Shown here in pieces: positions 1 to 9,230 of a stretch of DNA of 64,000 nucleotides. Made by a program: the position numbers and the translations under genes. Positions within the stretch are counted from its first letter, which is position 1. Each line of letters begins with the position of its first letter. The notes beneath the pieces are model-generated. The model made no database searches, was not told where the DNA came from, and saw only the letters and a list, made by a program, of their open reading frames with translations. This DNA comes from Bradyrhizobium sp. AZCC 2176 (GTDB lineage: Bacteria; Pseudomonadota; Alphaproteobacteria; Rhizobiales; Xanthobacteraceae), in contig NZ_JAZHRX010000001.1 in assembly GCF_036924645.1 (NCBI RefSeq), forward strand, positions 4,181,501-4,245,500, written 5' to 3'.

Positions 1-1
1 C

Positions 2-1330
2 GCGGGCTTGTCGCGCGCGCACCCGAAGGACATCGACCGCTGCGCCGAAGCGGTGAAGTTTGCCAGGCGCGGCCGCGTCCACACCGTGATCGCGACCTCG
101 CCGCTGCACATGCGCGTCAAGCTCAACATGACGCCGGAGCAGGTGGTCGAACTCTCGATCGCCAACGTCACCCGCGCCCGCAACCAGATCGACGACGTCG
201 AATGGTCGGCCGAAGACGGCACCCGCAGCGAGATGGATTTCCTGTGCCGCATCGTCGAGGCCGTCATCAAGGCCGGCGCCACCACGGTCAACATCCCGGA
301 TACCGTCGGCTACACCGTGCCGGAGGAATACACCAGGTTCATGCGCACGCTGATCGAGCGCGTGCCGAACTCCGACAAGGCGATCTTCTCCGTGCATTGC
401 CATAACGATCTCGGCATGGCGGTGGCGAATTCGCTGGCCGGCATCGCCGGCGGTGCGCGGCAGATCGAATGCACCGTCAACGGCATCGGCGAGCGGGCAG
501 GCAATGCCGCGTTGGAAGAAGTCGTGATGGCGATCAACGTCCGCAACGACGTGTTTCCGTGGTGGAACAAAATCGACACCACCATGCTGACGCGGGCCTC
601 GAAACTGGTATCGGCGGCGACCTCGTTCCCGGTGCAGTACAACAAGGCGATCGTCGGCCGCAACGCCTTCGCCCATGAAAGCGGCATCCATCAGGACGGC
701 GTGCTGAAGGATGCCTCGACCTATGAGATCATGCGGCCCGAGATGATCGGCCTGAAGAAGTCGTCGCTGGTGCTGGGCAAGCATTCCGGCCGCCATGCCT
801 TCGTGCACAAGCTGGAGGAGATGGGCTACAAGCTCGGCGACAACCAGCTCGAAGATGCCTTCGTAAGGATGAAGGCGCTGGCCGACCGCAAGAAGGACAT
901 CTACGACGAGGACATCGAGGCGCTGGTCGATCAGGAGATCGCGGCCTCGCATGACCGCATCAAGCTGGTCTCGCTGACGGTGATCGCCGGCACCCACGGC
1001 CCGCAGCGCGCGACCATGAAGCTCGACATCGCAGGCCAGATGAAAATCGAGGAGGCCGAAGGCAACGGCCCGGTCGACGCTGTCTTCAACTGCATCAAGG
1101 CGCTGGTGCCGCACGAGGCCAGGCTGGAGCTCTATCAGGTCCACGCCGTCACCGAAGGCACCGACGCGCAAGCCGAAGTGTCGGTGCGGCTCGCCCATGA
1201 AGGCCGCTCGATGACGGCGAAGGGAGCCGATCCGGATACGCTGGTGGCTTCGGCCAAAGCCTATCTCGGCGCGCTCAACAAGATCGTCATGAAGCACCAG
1301 CGCGACATGCCGGCACAGGCGGCGGGCTGA
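2..1330 (+). CDS. leuA: 2-isopropylmalate synthase, 5'-truncated by window edge
   Basis: Catalyses condensation of acetyl-CoA with 2-oxoisovalerate, the first committed step of leucine synthesis. The reading frame is open from base 2, so the N-terminal part, including the first metal/substrate-binding residues, lies outside the window; the TTG at position 8 is internal. Visible features are the HxH divalent-metal pair (around 394-402), the NGIGERAGNA substrate loop, the AHESGIHQDG segment and a C-terminal leucine-binding regulatory domain (roughly the last 130 residues, with HGPQRATMKL). About 442 of the usual 510-520 residues are present. The stop is followed by a strong intrinsic terminator. 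Homocitrate or citramalate synthase are relatives, but the motifs and length fit LeuA best. Confidence 0.95.
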   Translation, partial: AGLSRAHPKDIDRCAEAVKFARRGRVHTVIATSPLHMRVKLNMTPEQVVELSIANVTRARNQIDDVEWSAEDGTRSEMDFLCRIVEAVIKAGATTVNIPDTVGYTVPEEYTRFMRTLIERVPNSDKAIFSVHCHNDLGMAVANSLAGIAGGARQIECTVNGIGERAGNAALEEVVMAINVRNDVFPWWNKIDTTMLTRASKLVSAATSFPVQYNKAIVGRNAFAHESGIHQDGVLKDASTYEIMRPEMIGLKKSSLVLGKHSGRHAFVHKLEEMGYKLGDNQLEDAFVRMKALADRKKDIYDEDIEALVDQEIAASHDRIKLVSLTVIAGTHGPQRATMKLDIAGQMKIEEAEGNGPVDAVFNCIKALVPHEARLELYQVHAVTEGTDAQAEVSVRLAHEGRSMTAKGADPDTLVASAKAYLGALNKIVMKHQRDMPAQAAG

Positions 1331-1359
1331 TCGCGGCGCGTGACGAGCCAACCTGTGAA

Positions 1360-1385
1360 CGCGGCGCCTTGGCGCCGCGTTTTTC
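1360..1385 (+). terminator. Rho-independent terminator of leuA
   Basis: A 9-bp perfect GC stem (1360-1368 pairing with 1371-1379) with a 2-nt loop is followed by a run of T residues, 30 bases after the leuA stop. This is a textbook intrinsic terminator. Confidence 0.88.
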
Positions 1386-1445
1386 TTGGCGGCCATTCTC
1401 TTCCTTTTACCTGGGCACTTGCATCGCCCCGGAATGACGATCCAT

Positions 1446-1626
1446 CGTCGTCCCTGCGAACGCATGCGAACGCAGGGACCCATACGCCGCGGCCGGTGTA
1501 ATGGGGCAGAAGGGGAGATGGCTTGCTTCAGCAAGCGACTGCGGCAGTTGGCTAACGCAGGGCGTCTGCCACCGCGCTTCATTGATGGATCACGCGGTAT
1601 GGGTCCCTGCGTTGGTAGGGACGACG
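1446..1626. repeat. Intergenic palindromic repeat element
   Basis: The outer arms are imperfect inverted repeats: 1446-1488 contains the reverse complement of much of 1592-1626, sharing a core with CAGGGACCCATA and CGTCCCTGCG. The centre contains a smaller GCTTGC/GCAAGC hairpin (1521-1536). There is no coding potential across it. I recall similar mobile palindromic units scattered between genes in Bradyrhizobium, but copy number elsewhere in the genome cannot be seen here. Confidence 0.6.
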
Positions 1627-1699
1627 AGAGAATTTTCCCACCCACGGACTGCGGACTGATTTGCTTTGCGCGCAAGCGCAATCTTGATGCACAACCGCG

Positions 1700-2150
1700 A
1701 CAAACTGGCATGACGGGCAAATCAGTCAAAACCTGTCCAGCCCTGTTGGCAAAAATATTCTGCTTTCGTTCTCACCCAAATCACCGGCATAACTCCGCCC
1801 GTCTCACCGCAGATGAGGGGCGCTCGCGATCGTCACGAACGCGCGGTGAGATGCGATGGACGCAGATGGCGCGCTAGACGTACGCGCCGGACGCGTACGG
1901 TGAAGTCGTGTGGTTCGGGCGCCGCGGTGCTGGCGCTAAGTTGCGTGAAACTGTTTGCGCAGCGACGGAGGCAACAGAGCCGTTCTCCGGGAAGAGCACG
2001 AAGTAAGCCGTAAAGCCATTGCGCAGGGAAGGCCGGAATGCTCCCGCTGCCCTGTATGCTCGTGTGCAGTTTTGTTTGCGCAAATCGCACGCGAGACCGC
2101 GGGTGCAGCAAGCACCCGGTCTTCCCTGCGCCCTCTGACAACGAGGGCCG
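1700..2150. repeat. Dispersed non-coding repeat, probably family-wide in Bradyrhizobium
   Basis: This stretch has no credible gene; the open frames crossing it on both strands have no recognisable protein features. It contains paired inverted segments (GCGCAGGGAAGGCCGG at 2021-2036 against CCGGTCTTCCCTGCGC at 2116-2131) and a short CGGGTGC/GCACCCG hairpin. The wording is familiar to me as a sequence recurring between genes in Bradyrhizobium and Rhodopseudomonas genomes. That recognition is from memory and unverified. Function is unknown. Confidence 0.5.
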
Positions 2151-2207
2151 GAAGTTTTCAGGCAAACCTCGGACGCAACGCGCCGCGAGAAGGCGAATCT
2201 GTATCAA

Positions 2208-2284
2208 CGTCATTGCGAGCGAAGCGAAGCAATCTACCCCTCCACTTGCGGCGGCATGGATTGCTCGCTGCGCTCGCAATGACG
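2208..2284. repeat. REP-like inverted repeat
   Basis: The arm 2208-2234 is a near-perfect reverse complement of 2258-2284 (core CGTCATTGCGAGCGAAGC), separated by about 23 bases. This is the typical layout of a REP/BIME-like palindrome common in bradyrhizobia. It lies 200 bases upstream of dctP. Confidence 0.75.
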
Positions 2285-2483
2285 CTGAAAGGCCGCAGCG
2301 TACTGGATCGCCCATCCTTGGGCTTGGCGCACGGAATATCGGATTTTGCGGTGCAGCAAAGCTTCGGGAGGGGCCCCTTCTAACGGGCAATGGCAATTCG
2401 GCTGGCTTGTCTGTATTGGTGCAACTGGCATGCAAGCTTCGGAACACGCGTTCGTGCGCTCCGGGGAAATAACGGGAGGATAC

Positions 2484-3485
2484 ATGCGCAAGCTGATTTT
2501 GGCCGCGGCATCGATCGCGGCGCTGACCCTGGTCGGACCCGCCGCGGCGCAATCGCCGATCGTGATCAAGTTCAGCCACGTGGTGGCGACCAACACGCCG
2601 AAGGGACTGGCGGCCGAGAAGTTCAAGGAGCTGGCCGAGAAATACACCGAGGGCAAGGTCAAGGTCGAAGTCTATCCGAACTCGCAGCTCTACAAGGACA
2701 AGGAAGAGCTGGAAGCGCTGCAGCTCGGCGCGGTGCAGATGCTGGCGCCGTCGAACTCGAAATTCGGCCCGATCGGGGTCAAGGAGTTCGAGGTGTTCGA
2801 TCTGCCCTACATCCTTCCCGATCTGAAGACGCTGCGCAAAGTGACCGATGGTCCGCTCGGCGCGAAGCTTCTGAAATTGCTCGATGCCAAGGGCATGACC
2901 GGCCTTGCCTATTGGGATAACGGCTTCAAGCAGATGAGCGCCAACAAGAAGCTGGTGACGCCTGCCGACTACAAGGGCCTCAAGTTCCGCATCCAGTCTT
3001 CCAAGGTGCTGGAAGCCCAGTTCCGTTCGCTCGGCGTGATTCCGCAGGTGATGGCGTTCTCCGAAGTCTATCAGGCGCTGCAGACCGGCGTGGTCGACGG
3101 CCAGGAAAATACCTGGTCGAACATCTACACCCAGAAAATGCATGAAGTGCAGAAGTACATCACCAACACCAATCACGGCTACATCGGCTACGTCGTCGTC
3201 ACCAACAAGAAGTTCTGGGATGGCCTGCCGGCGGATGTACGCGCGGCCTGCGAAAAGGCCATGAAGGAAGCGACCGAGTACGGCAACGGCCAGTCGGCGA
3301 AGGAAAACGACGACGCGCTCGGCGAGATCAAGAAGACCGGCAAGAGCGAAATCGTATCGCTGACGCCGGAGCAGGACTCAGCGATGCGCAAGGCGCTCGA
3401 ACCGGTTTACCAGGATGTGGCCAAGCGCGTCGGTCAGCCCCTGATCGACGAATTCCTCAAGGAGACGAGGGGCGCGACCAACTAG
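2484..3485 (+). CDS. dctP: TRAP transporter substrate-binding protein, DctP family
   Basis: Periplasmic receptor that delivers an organic acid (C4-dicarboxylate or similar) to the DctQM membrane pair. The 333-residue product has a signal peptide with a likely cut after AAAQ (about residue 22) and the DctP-type pattern of IKFSHV near the mature N-terminus, VYPNSQLY, the FRIQSS substrate-arginine region and VVDGQENTW. ATG at 2484 was chosen over an upstream in-frame start because GGGAGGA (2474-2480) precedes it and the signal peptide starts there. dctQ and dctM follow on the same strand. Substrate cannot be read from sequence. Confidence 0.93.
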   Translation: MRKLILAAASIAALTLVGPAAAQSPIVIKFSHVVATNTPKGLAAEKFKELAEKYTEGKVKVEVYPNSQLYKDKEELEALQLGAVQMLAPSNSKFGPIGVKEFEVFDLPYILPDLKTLRKVTDGPLGAKLLKLLDAKGMTGLAYWDNGFKQMSANKKLVTPADYKGLKFRIQSSKVLEAQFRSLGVIPQVMAFSEVYQALQTGVVDGQENTWSNIYTQKMHEVQKYITNTNHGYIGYVVVTNKKFWDGLPADVRAACEKAMKEATEYGNGQSAKENDDALGEIKKTGKSEIVSLTPEQDSAMRKALEPVYQDVAKRVGQPLIDEFLKETRGATN

Positions 3486-3498
3486 AATGGTGTTGAGG

Positions 3499-3528
3499 GG
3501 GGCTTCCGTGTTGTGGCGCGGAAGCCCC
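3499..3528 (+). terminator. Attenuator-like hairpin between dctP and dctQ
   Basis: A 10-bp stem (3499-3508 with 3519-3528) and 10-nt loop lies 14 bases after the dctP stop, with only a weak T-rich tail. Such hairpins commonly allow partial readthrough, giving more receptor than membrane subunits. It may instead stabilise the dctP mRNA 3' end. Confidence 0.55.
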
Positions 3529-3644
3529 TATTGTTGTCCGATATATGCTATGCGTGCAGTGGGGACTGCGGCTCTAATGGACGCCGCGGGAATAGCGCAG
3601 GATCAGGCCGGGACAAAAAAGGCCGATCCTCCAGGGGGACATTG

Positions 3645-4220
3645 ATGCTGCTTCGGATCCTCGATCGGCTTGAGGAGATATTGATCGCGACGCTGATGGC
3701 GTTGGCGACGACGATCATCTTTATCGCGGTGATGCACCGCTATCTTATCGGCCTTCCATTCCTCTATCCCATTCTGTTTCCGATCAACCTGTCCTGGGCG
3801 CAGGAACTGTGCATCTACATGTTCGTGTGGGTCGCCAAGTTCGGCGCCGCCTATGGCGTGCGCACCGGCATCCATGTCGGCGTCGACGTCGTGGTGAACC
3901 AGCTCAGGTCGCCCTGGCGCAATGCGGTGGTGCTGTTCGGGCTGTTCTGCGGGGCGTTTTTCACTGCCGTGATCGGGACGATGGGCGCGAAATTCGTCTA
4001 TGGCCTGATGCACACCGACCAGGTCTCGCCTGACCTGGAGATCCCGAGCTGGTTTGTCTATCTCTGCATTCCCCTGGGCTCGTACCTGATGTGCTTCCGC
4101 TTCCTGCAGGTCGCCTATGGCTATTGGCGCACCGGCGAGCTGCCGCACCATGACCACGCCCATGTCGAAGGTGTCGAAGTCGAAGAGCCCGGCATCGGGG
4201 CGGCGGGAGTCACCCGATGA
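3645..4220 (+). CDS. dctQ: TRAP transporter small permease, DctQ family
   Basis: Small membrane subunit (191 residues, four predicted transmembrane helices) of the TRAP transporter. The first helix follows the LDRLEE start, and WAQELCIYMFVWVAKFGAAYGVR is the typical DctQ core around helix 2. The C-terminal tail is His/Glu-rich and soluble. ATG at 3645 is preceded by AGGGGGA at about 8 bases spacing; longer in-frame versions lack this and add a low-complexity extension. It overlaps dctM by four bases (ATGA), indicating translational coupling. Confidence 0.9.
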   Translation: MLLRILDRLEEILIATLMALATTIIFIAVMHRYLIGLPFLYPILFPINLSWAQELCIYMFVWVAKFGAAYGVRTGIHVGVDVVVNQLRSPWRNAVVLFGLFCGAFFTAVIGTMGAKFVYGLMHTDQVSPDLEIPSWFVYLCIPLGSYLMCFRFLQVAYGYWRTGELPHHDHAHVEGVEVEEPGIGAAGVTR

Positions 4221-5546
4221 GTGCGCTGATCATTTTCACCCTGCTGATCGCGTTGATGCTGACCGGCATGCCGATCTCGATTGCGCTCGGCATGACAGTT
4301 TTGACCTTCATCTTCACGATGACCAACGTGCCGACCGAGTCGGTGGCGCTGAAGCTGTTCACCGGCATCGATAATTTCGAGATCATGGCGATCCCGTTCT
4401 TCATTCTCGCCGGTAACTTCCTGACCCATGGCGGCGTCGCGCGCCGCATGATCAATTTCGCGACCTCGATGGTCGGGCACTGGTACGGCGGCCTCGGGCT
4501 TGCCGGCCGGCGTGATGGCTTGCGCGCTGTTTGCCGCGGTGTCCGGCTCGTCGCCGGCGACCGTGATCGCGATCGGCGCCATCATGCTGCCGGCGATGGT
4601 ACGCCAAGGATTTCCCAAGCGCTTTGGGGCCGGCGTCATCACCACCTCGGGCGCGCTCGGGATCCTGATCCCGCCTTCGATCGTGATGGTGATCTATTGC
4701 GTCGCGACCGGCGGCAGCATCGCGCTCGATCCCGCCGGGCATCGCGTTTCGTCGGCCTCCGTCGGCCAGATGTTCATGGCGGGCGTCATCCCGGGCATCA
4801 TGCTGGCGACGCTATTGGGGGTCACGACCTTCTATCGCGCGTACAAGTATGATTATCCGCGGCTGCCGAAGGCGAGCTGGACCGAACGTTTCGTGGCGTT
4901 CCGCAAGTGCATGTGGGGATTGCTGCTGATCCTGATCGTGCTCGGCGGCATCTATGCAGGGCTATTCACGCCGACGGAAGCCGCCGCCATCAGCGCGGTC
5001 TATGCCTTCGTCATCGCCGTCTTCGTGTATCGCGACATGTCGCTGAGGGATGTGCCGAAGGTGCTGCTCGGCTCCGCCAACATGAGCGCGATGATCCTCT
5101 ACATCATCACCAACGCGGTGCTGTTCTCGTTCCTGATGGCGAACGAGAATATTCCGCAGCAGATCGCAGCCTGGATCACCTCTGTTGGCGTCGACTGGAT
5201 CATCTTCCTGTTGATCGTGAACGTGCTGCTGCTGATCGCGGGCAACGTAATGGAGCCGTCTTCGATCGTCCTGATCATGGCGCCGATCCTGTTTCCGGTG
5301 GCGGTCAAGCTGGGCATCCATCCGGTGCATCTCGGCATCCTGATGGTCGTCAACATGGAGGTCGGCATGTGCCATCCTCCGGTCGGGCTGAACCTCTACG
5401 TGGCGTCCGGCATCGCCAAGATGGGCATCACGGAGCTGACGATCGCGGTGTGGCCGTGGTTGTTGACCATGCTGATCTTCCTCGGCATCGTCACCTACGT
5501 GCCGGAGCTGTCGCTGTGGCTGCCGCGTGCACTCGGCATGCTGTAG
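4217..5546 (+). pseudogene. dctM: TRAP transporter large permease DctM, frameshifted
   Basis: Large 12-helix permease subunit of the TRAP system. The first frame (from 4217) encodes the N-terminal DctM segment up to GHWYGGLGLAG. The rest, beginning with GVMACALFAAVSGSSP, continues in another frame from about 4500 to 5546. The break sits in a GCCGGCCGGCGTG tract, where removing 1 or 4 bases restores a normal protein of about 440 residues. All other DctM landmarks are intact (GILIPPS, FTPTEAAA, NVMEPSSIVLI, CHPPVGLNL). Either this is a recent inactivating slip, or a sequencing/assembly error in a GC-rich run; the undecayed second half favours a recent or artefactual event. Confidence 0.85.
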
Positions 5547-5679
5547 CTGCCCGTGCATTGCGGTGGGTCAAACGGGATCACATTACATCTTGGTAAGGGA
5601 AGCTTCCTTTGCCAACCTTTAAGTTGAAGGCCGGCTGAGGCTAGCCCATCTTCTGGCAACCTTTCGATAGGAGGTTCGC

Positions 5680-6261
5680 ATGAGGAAGTTCGCCATCGCA
5701 GCGGTTGCGGTTCTTGCCATCGCCGCTTCGACCGCCGTCTATGCCCAGCACCGCCATTGGGGCCACGGCTTTTCGCGGATGAGTCCGGAGGACAGGTCGG
5801 CTTACGCCGATGCGAGGATCGCGGCCGTGCATGCCGGCCTCAAACTGACCGCCGACCAGGAAAAGCTGTGGCCGCCGGTCGAGGCCGCCGTGCGGGAGTT
5901 CGCCAAGCTCAGAATCGATCGCGCCAATGCGCGGATGAACCCGCCGCGGGATGATTCCAGCCAGCAGAAGCCGGATGATCCGGTGGCGCGGCTGCGTGAC
6001 CACGCCGACAACATGGCGGCCACCGCAGCCGCCATGAAGAAGATCGCAGAGGCTGCCGACCCGCTCTACAAGACGCTGGATGACGGCCAGAAGCGCCGGC
6101 TCGCCGTCCTGACCCGTTTGGGCCGGTTCGGGGGCTGGGAAGGCTGGGGCCACCGCCGGTTCGAGCGCGGCGAAATGGACCGCGACCCTGACCGGCGCGG
6201 CGGCCGCGACCGTTATGACCGGGACGGTGGGCCAGACCGGGGCGGTCCGGAACGGCTCTGA
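5680..6261 (+). CDS. LTXXQ-motif (Spy/CpxP-like) periplasmic protein
   Basis: The 193-residue product has a clear signal peptide ending at about VYAQ (residue 23). A short helical region contains GLKLTADQEKLW, the LTxxQ signature of the Spy/CpxP-like family (small periplasmic chaperones and stress sensors). A second helical segment follows (residues 95-145), and then a disordered Arg/Gly/Asp-rich tail (about residues 150-193). AGGAGG (5669-5674) sits at good distance from ATG 5680. It is monocistronic and unrelated to the transporter upstream. A chaperone role is known for Spy but is inferred here. Confidence 0.82.
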   Translation: MRKFAIAAVAVLAIAASTAVYAQHRHWGHGFSRMSPEDRSAYADARIAAVHAGLKLTADQEKLWPPVEAAVREFAKLRIDRANARMNPPRDDSSQQKPDDPVARLRDHADNMAATAAAMKKIAEAADPLYKTLDDGQKRRLAVLTRLGRFGGWEGWGHRRFERGEMDRDPDRRGGRDRYDRDGGPDRGGPERL

Positions 6262-6439
6262 TCCGTCCGCCCATCGGGGCCCGACCCGCACACCAGTAGA
6301 AGCCGCTGAATTCCAGCAGCTTTTTGCCGTTCCCGCGGTCAGCCAAAGCCCGGGAAAACTCAACTTAGCTTGCTGGACATCCCCGGGTCGCTTTGCTAAA
6401 CGACGCCCTCTCTCGAGAGCTTGCCGGACCTAAGCATCC

Positions 6440-6515
<76 letters not shown>

Positions 6516-6728
6516 AGCCATCTCGTTGAGAATACAGTACCTTTTCCAAAGATCACGCTGACCAGAACGAGAACGTGGCATCGTGCGACGCGGTTTTTGT
6601 CGCACGGCGTGCGACGTCGCGTGACGGCACCGAGTGTGGATTCCGTCTCTGGTTGATCGGTGCCATCTTTACGACCGACCACCTCGGGATGTATATTTAG
6701 GGAAAGTGCAGCCGGGGCGGGAGCCGCC

Positions 6729-7406
6729 ATGATGGCATCAGCGATGGTATCAGGGCTAAGGCGTGCGGTGGCCTTTCCCGTCTATCTGCTGGCGTTCGCC
6801 TGCCATCTTCTGTGCATGTTTTTCACCTGGCTGGCGCAGTACATCTCTGGCGATGATTTTGTGCATCGAAGCCCATGGCCGCCGCTCGGCTTTTTGGTGG
6901 CCGTGGCGACAGCACTGCTGGTGGCGTTTGTCGCTCGGGGCATGTCTGTTCGCGACGACTCGCAGTTCGAATTGGTTGCGCCGGTAGGCGAACTGCAAAA
7001 GGCGCCCAATTACACCGAGCAGGAGCTTGCGCGCGTCATGCCCCACATCGAGATGACGGCGTGCATCTTTGCCCAGCTCGCGCTGCGTCACTCCCTGCGG
7101 CCGCGCAACGTCGCGTTCCTGCCGTGCTCGAACGACGCCAAATTCAAGGTGAAGTTCAGGGAGGACCTGGGTGTTGCCACCGTGGCGGGCCAGCTTGAGA
7201 TTGATGGCGCCTCGCGCGGCTTTACTGCTGTCCTCAATCACCATCCTGCGGCAACCGAAATCGACGGCTACCGCGCCGTACGGCTCGATGTCGACGGCAT
7301 AGGTACGTTCACGTCGGCGGCGGCATCACGACCAGCCTGTAATCGCGGCGGCCAGGCCGTTGTGAGCGAGCCTGGTTTCATTGCGGGGCGATTCCGGCTT
7401 GCTTGA
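6729..7406 (+). CDS. Hypothetical membrane-anchored protein
   Basis: The 225-residue product has two predicted membrane helices near the N-terminus (about 12-32 and 52-70), followed by a soluble domain of about 140 residues (with EQELARVMPHIEMTAC and FREDLGVATVAGQLE). I do not recognise the family. ATG 6729 is supported by GGGAG (6719-6723) with a 5-base spacer. Its 3' end overlaps the convergent tctC gene by 29 bases, so the last residues may be unconserved. No operon partners. Confidence 0.6.
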   Translation: MMASAMVSGLRRAVAFPVYLLAFACHLLCMFFTWLAQYISGDDFVHRSPWPPLGFLVAVATALLVAFVARGMSVRDDSQFELVAPVGELQKAPNYTEQELARVMPHIEMTACIFAQLALRHSLRPRNVAFLPCSNDAKFKVKFREDLGVATVAGQLEIDGASRGFTAVLNHHPAATEIDGYRAVRLDVDGIGTFTSAAASRPACNRGGQAVVSEPGFIAGRFRLA

Positions 7407-8349
7407 TGATGCGTGACCATTTGTCGGTCTCGGCTCTGAGGAAGGCATCGAGCGCCGCCGGCGTGGCGCGTTGCTCCTCGACCGGCGCCATGCTGAGTTC
7501 GGCGAAACGGTTGACCAATGGCGGATCCTTGAGCGCCTTTTGCAGTGCATTCACCAGCGCATCGACGATCGGCTTCGGCGTGTTGCGCGGCGCATACAGG
7601 CCGTACCAGGTCGTCACGTCGAACGCCGGCGCGCCGGCTTCTGCCGCGGTCGGCAGGTTCGGCAGCGTCGACACCCGCTTCCTGCTCGTAATGGCATAAC
7701 CCGGAATGGTGCCGGCCTGAATATAGGGCGTGGGTCCGGTCGCAGGATCGCAATAGACGTCGATGTGGCCTGCGATGATATCGTTCAGCGCCGGTCCGCC
7801 ACCCTTGTAATAGACCGGCGTGAGCTTGGCTTCGACGGCACTCATGAACATCAGTCCGCAGAGATGCGAGGCAGAGCCAAGGCCGACATTGCCGTAGGTG
7901 ACCTTGTCGCCCTGGGCGCGAACATGAGCGACCAGCTCCTTGAGGTCCTTGGCGGGAAAGTTCGGACGCGCCACGAGGATCATCGGAACATCGGTGACGA
8001 GGCCGATCGGCGCGAAATCGCCGATCGGATCGAACGGCAATTTTGCATAGAGCGCGGGCGCCGTGGCCTGCCCGACATGCATCAACAGCAATGTGTAGCC
8101 GTCGGGTGGAGCCTTGGCGACCCTGTTGGTGCCGAGCGTGCCGCCGGCGCCGACGACGTTTTCGATGACGATGGCCTGCTTCAACGTCGCGCTCATCGAC
8201 GTTCCGAGCAGCCGCGCGATCACGTCGCCTGGCCCACCGGCGGAGAACGGAACGACGAGGGTGATCGGCCGGTTCGGATAATCCTGCGCAAATGCCGGGG
8301 TGACCTGCGAAAGCAACAGCAACAACAAAACGCGTTTCATAAATTTCAT
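7378..8349 (-). CDS. Tripartite tricarboxylate transporter receptor, TctC/Bug family
   Basis: Periplasmic solute receptor of 323 residues with a signal peptide ending in AFAQ (about residue 22). It has the Bug landmarks YPNRPITLVVPFSAGGPGD, NVVGAGGTLGTNRV, PDGYTLL and the STLPNLPTAAEAG segment. It is the last gene of the minus-strand catabolic operon and overlaps gntR by four bases. No tctA/tctB membrane genes are present in the window, so it is an orphan receptor, as is frequent in this expanded family; it may feed a distant TctAB or act as a sensor. Ligand unknown, probably a carboxylate. Confidence 0.9.
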   Translation of the reverse strand: MKFMKRVLLLLLLSQVTPAFAQDYPNRPITLVVPFSAGGPGDVIARLLGTSMSATLKQAIVIENVVGAGGTLGTNRVAKAPPDGYTLLLMHVGQATAPALYAKLPFDPIGDFAPIGLVTDVPMILVARPNFPAKDLKELVAHVRAQGDKVTYGNVGLGSASHLCGLMFMSAVEAKLTPVYYKGGGPALNDIIAGHIDVYCDPATGPTPYIQAGTIPGYAITSRKRVSTLPNLPTAAEAGAPAFDVTTWYGLYAPRNTPKPIVDALVNALQKALKDPPLVNRFAELSMAPVEEQRATPAALDAFLRAETDKWSRIIKQAGIAPQ

Positions 8350-9089
8350 GGCAGTTTCCTGTGGGGATGAGGTTCGCTCATTCGTTCATTTTTTTCGTCC
8401 GGTGCGGATGCCCGCTCGATCATGCTGAGGGCGGCGACTGCCGCCGCCTTCACGTGATCGACGCAGCACTGCTCGGCGAGGTCTGGGTCGCCGCTCTGGA
8501 TGGCGCGCCAGATCGCCGTGACCTCGCGCAGGCTCTTGTTGATCCGCTTCGGCTGCGACATCGAGGTAATCCGCAACAGCGTGATGCGGTCATGCAGCGG
8601 CCGAAGCATGCGTTCGATGAAGGCGTTCTGGCAGCCGCCGATCAGCGCCGCGTAGAACTCCGTCTTGGCCTCGAGCGCCGTCATCAGGTCGGATTCGGCG
8701 AACGCGGCCTTCAGCTTGGTCAGAGCGTCGCCGATTCTTCGCACAACGGCGGGGTCACGCAGGCGGGCGCATTCTCGGCCGGCAAACCCCTCCAGAACGG
8801 CACGGGCGGCGTATAGCTGCTTGGCTTCCTCGAGGCTGATGGTGCTGACCAGGGGACCGCGATGCGGAACAGTCGTGACGAGCCCGTCGGCTTCCAGTGC
8901 CCGAAGCGCCTCGCGGATGGACGGCCGGCTGACACCGGTCATTTCGCAAAGCTCTCGCTCGATCAGGCGCTCGCCCGGCTTGAATCGTCCGGACATGATG
9001 GCCTGCCGCAGCTTTTGCGCAACCATCGAGCGGACGGTGGGAACGTCCTCGATTCGCAGCGTGGATTGCAGTTCAGCGCGCTTGTCCAT
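8346..9089 (-). CDS. GntR-family (FadR/FCD subfamily) transcriptional regulator
   Basis: DNA-binding regulator of 247 residues. The winged helix (about residues 20-85) includes SGRFKPGERLIERELCEMTGVSRPSIREALRALE, and an all-helical FCD ligand domain (about 95-225) includes ARAVLEGFAGREC. FCD regulators typically sense small carboxylates. It lies inside the catabolic operon between the SDR and tctC, so it probably controls this locus, most likely as an effector-relieved repressor. A small palindrome lies just upstream (9106-9119). Start at ATG 9089. Confidence 0.9.
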   Translation of the reverse strand: MDKRAELQSTLRIEDVPTVRSMVAQKLRQAIMSGRFKPGERLIERELCEMTGVSRPSIREALRALEADGLVTTVPHRGPLVSTISLEEAKQLYAARAVLEGFAGRECARLRDPAVVRRIGDALTKLKAAFAESDLMTALEAKTEFYAALIGGCQNAFIERMLRPLHDRITLLRITSMSQPKRINKSLREVTAIWRAIQSGDPDLAEQCCVDHVKAAAVAALSMIERASAPDEKNERMSEPHPHRKLP

Positions 9090-9105
9090 TGCCTACCGCC
9101 TTCGT

Positions 9106-9119
9106 ATCGGAGCACCGAT
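9106..9119. promoter_or_regulatory. Candidate operator upstream of gntR
   Basis: ATCGG-N4-CCGAT is a perfect 5-bp inverted repeat 17 bases upstream of the gntR start, in a 141-bp gap that is unusually wide for this operon. It is a plausible autoregulatory site by position only; its short arms make chance occurrence possible. Confidence 0.3.
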
Positions 9120-9230
9120 TCAGTAGCGATTTACGGGCAGAATCATCGTTTCCGCAATCTGAACATGAGCTGCCCGAGCCAGGGCAAACACGGTCGATCG
9201 GGTCGTATCGCCAGTATGGCGCGCGGGCGC

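Noticed and set aside
1833..3176. Long minus-strand open frame (447 codons)
   Set aside because: It runs antisense through dctP and repeat DNA and is His/Arg/Leu-rich without domains; GC-rich codon bias creates such shadows.
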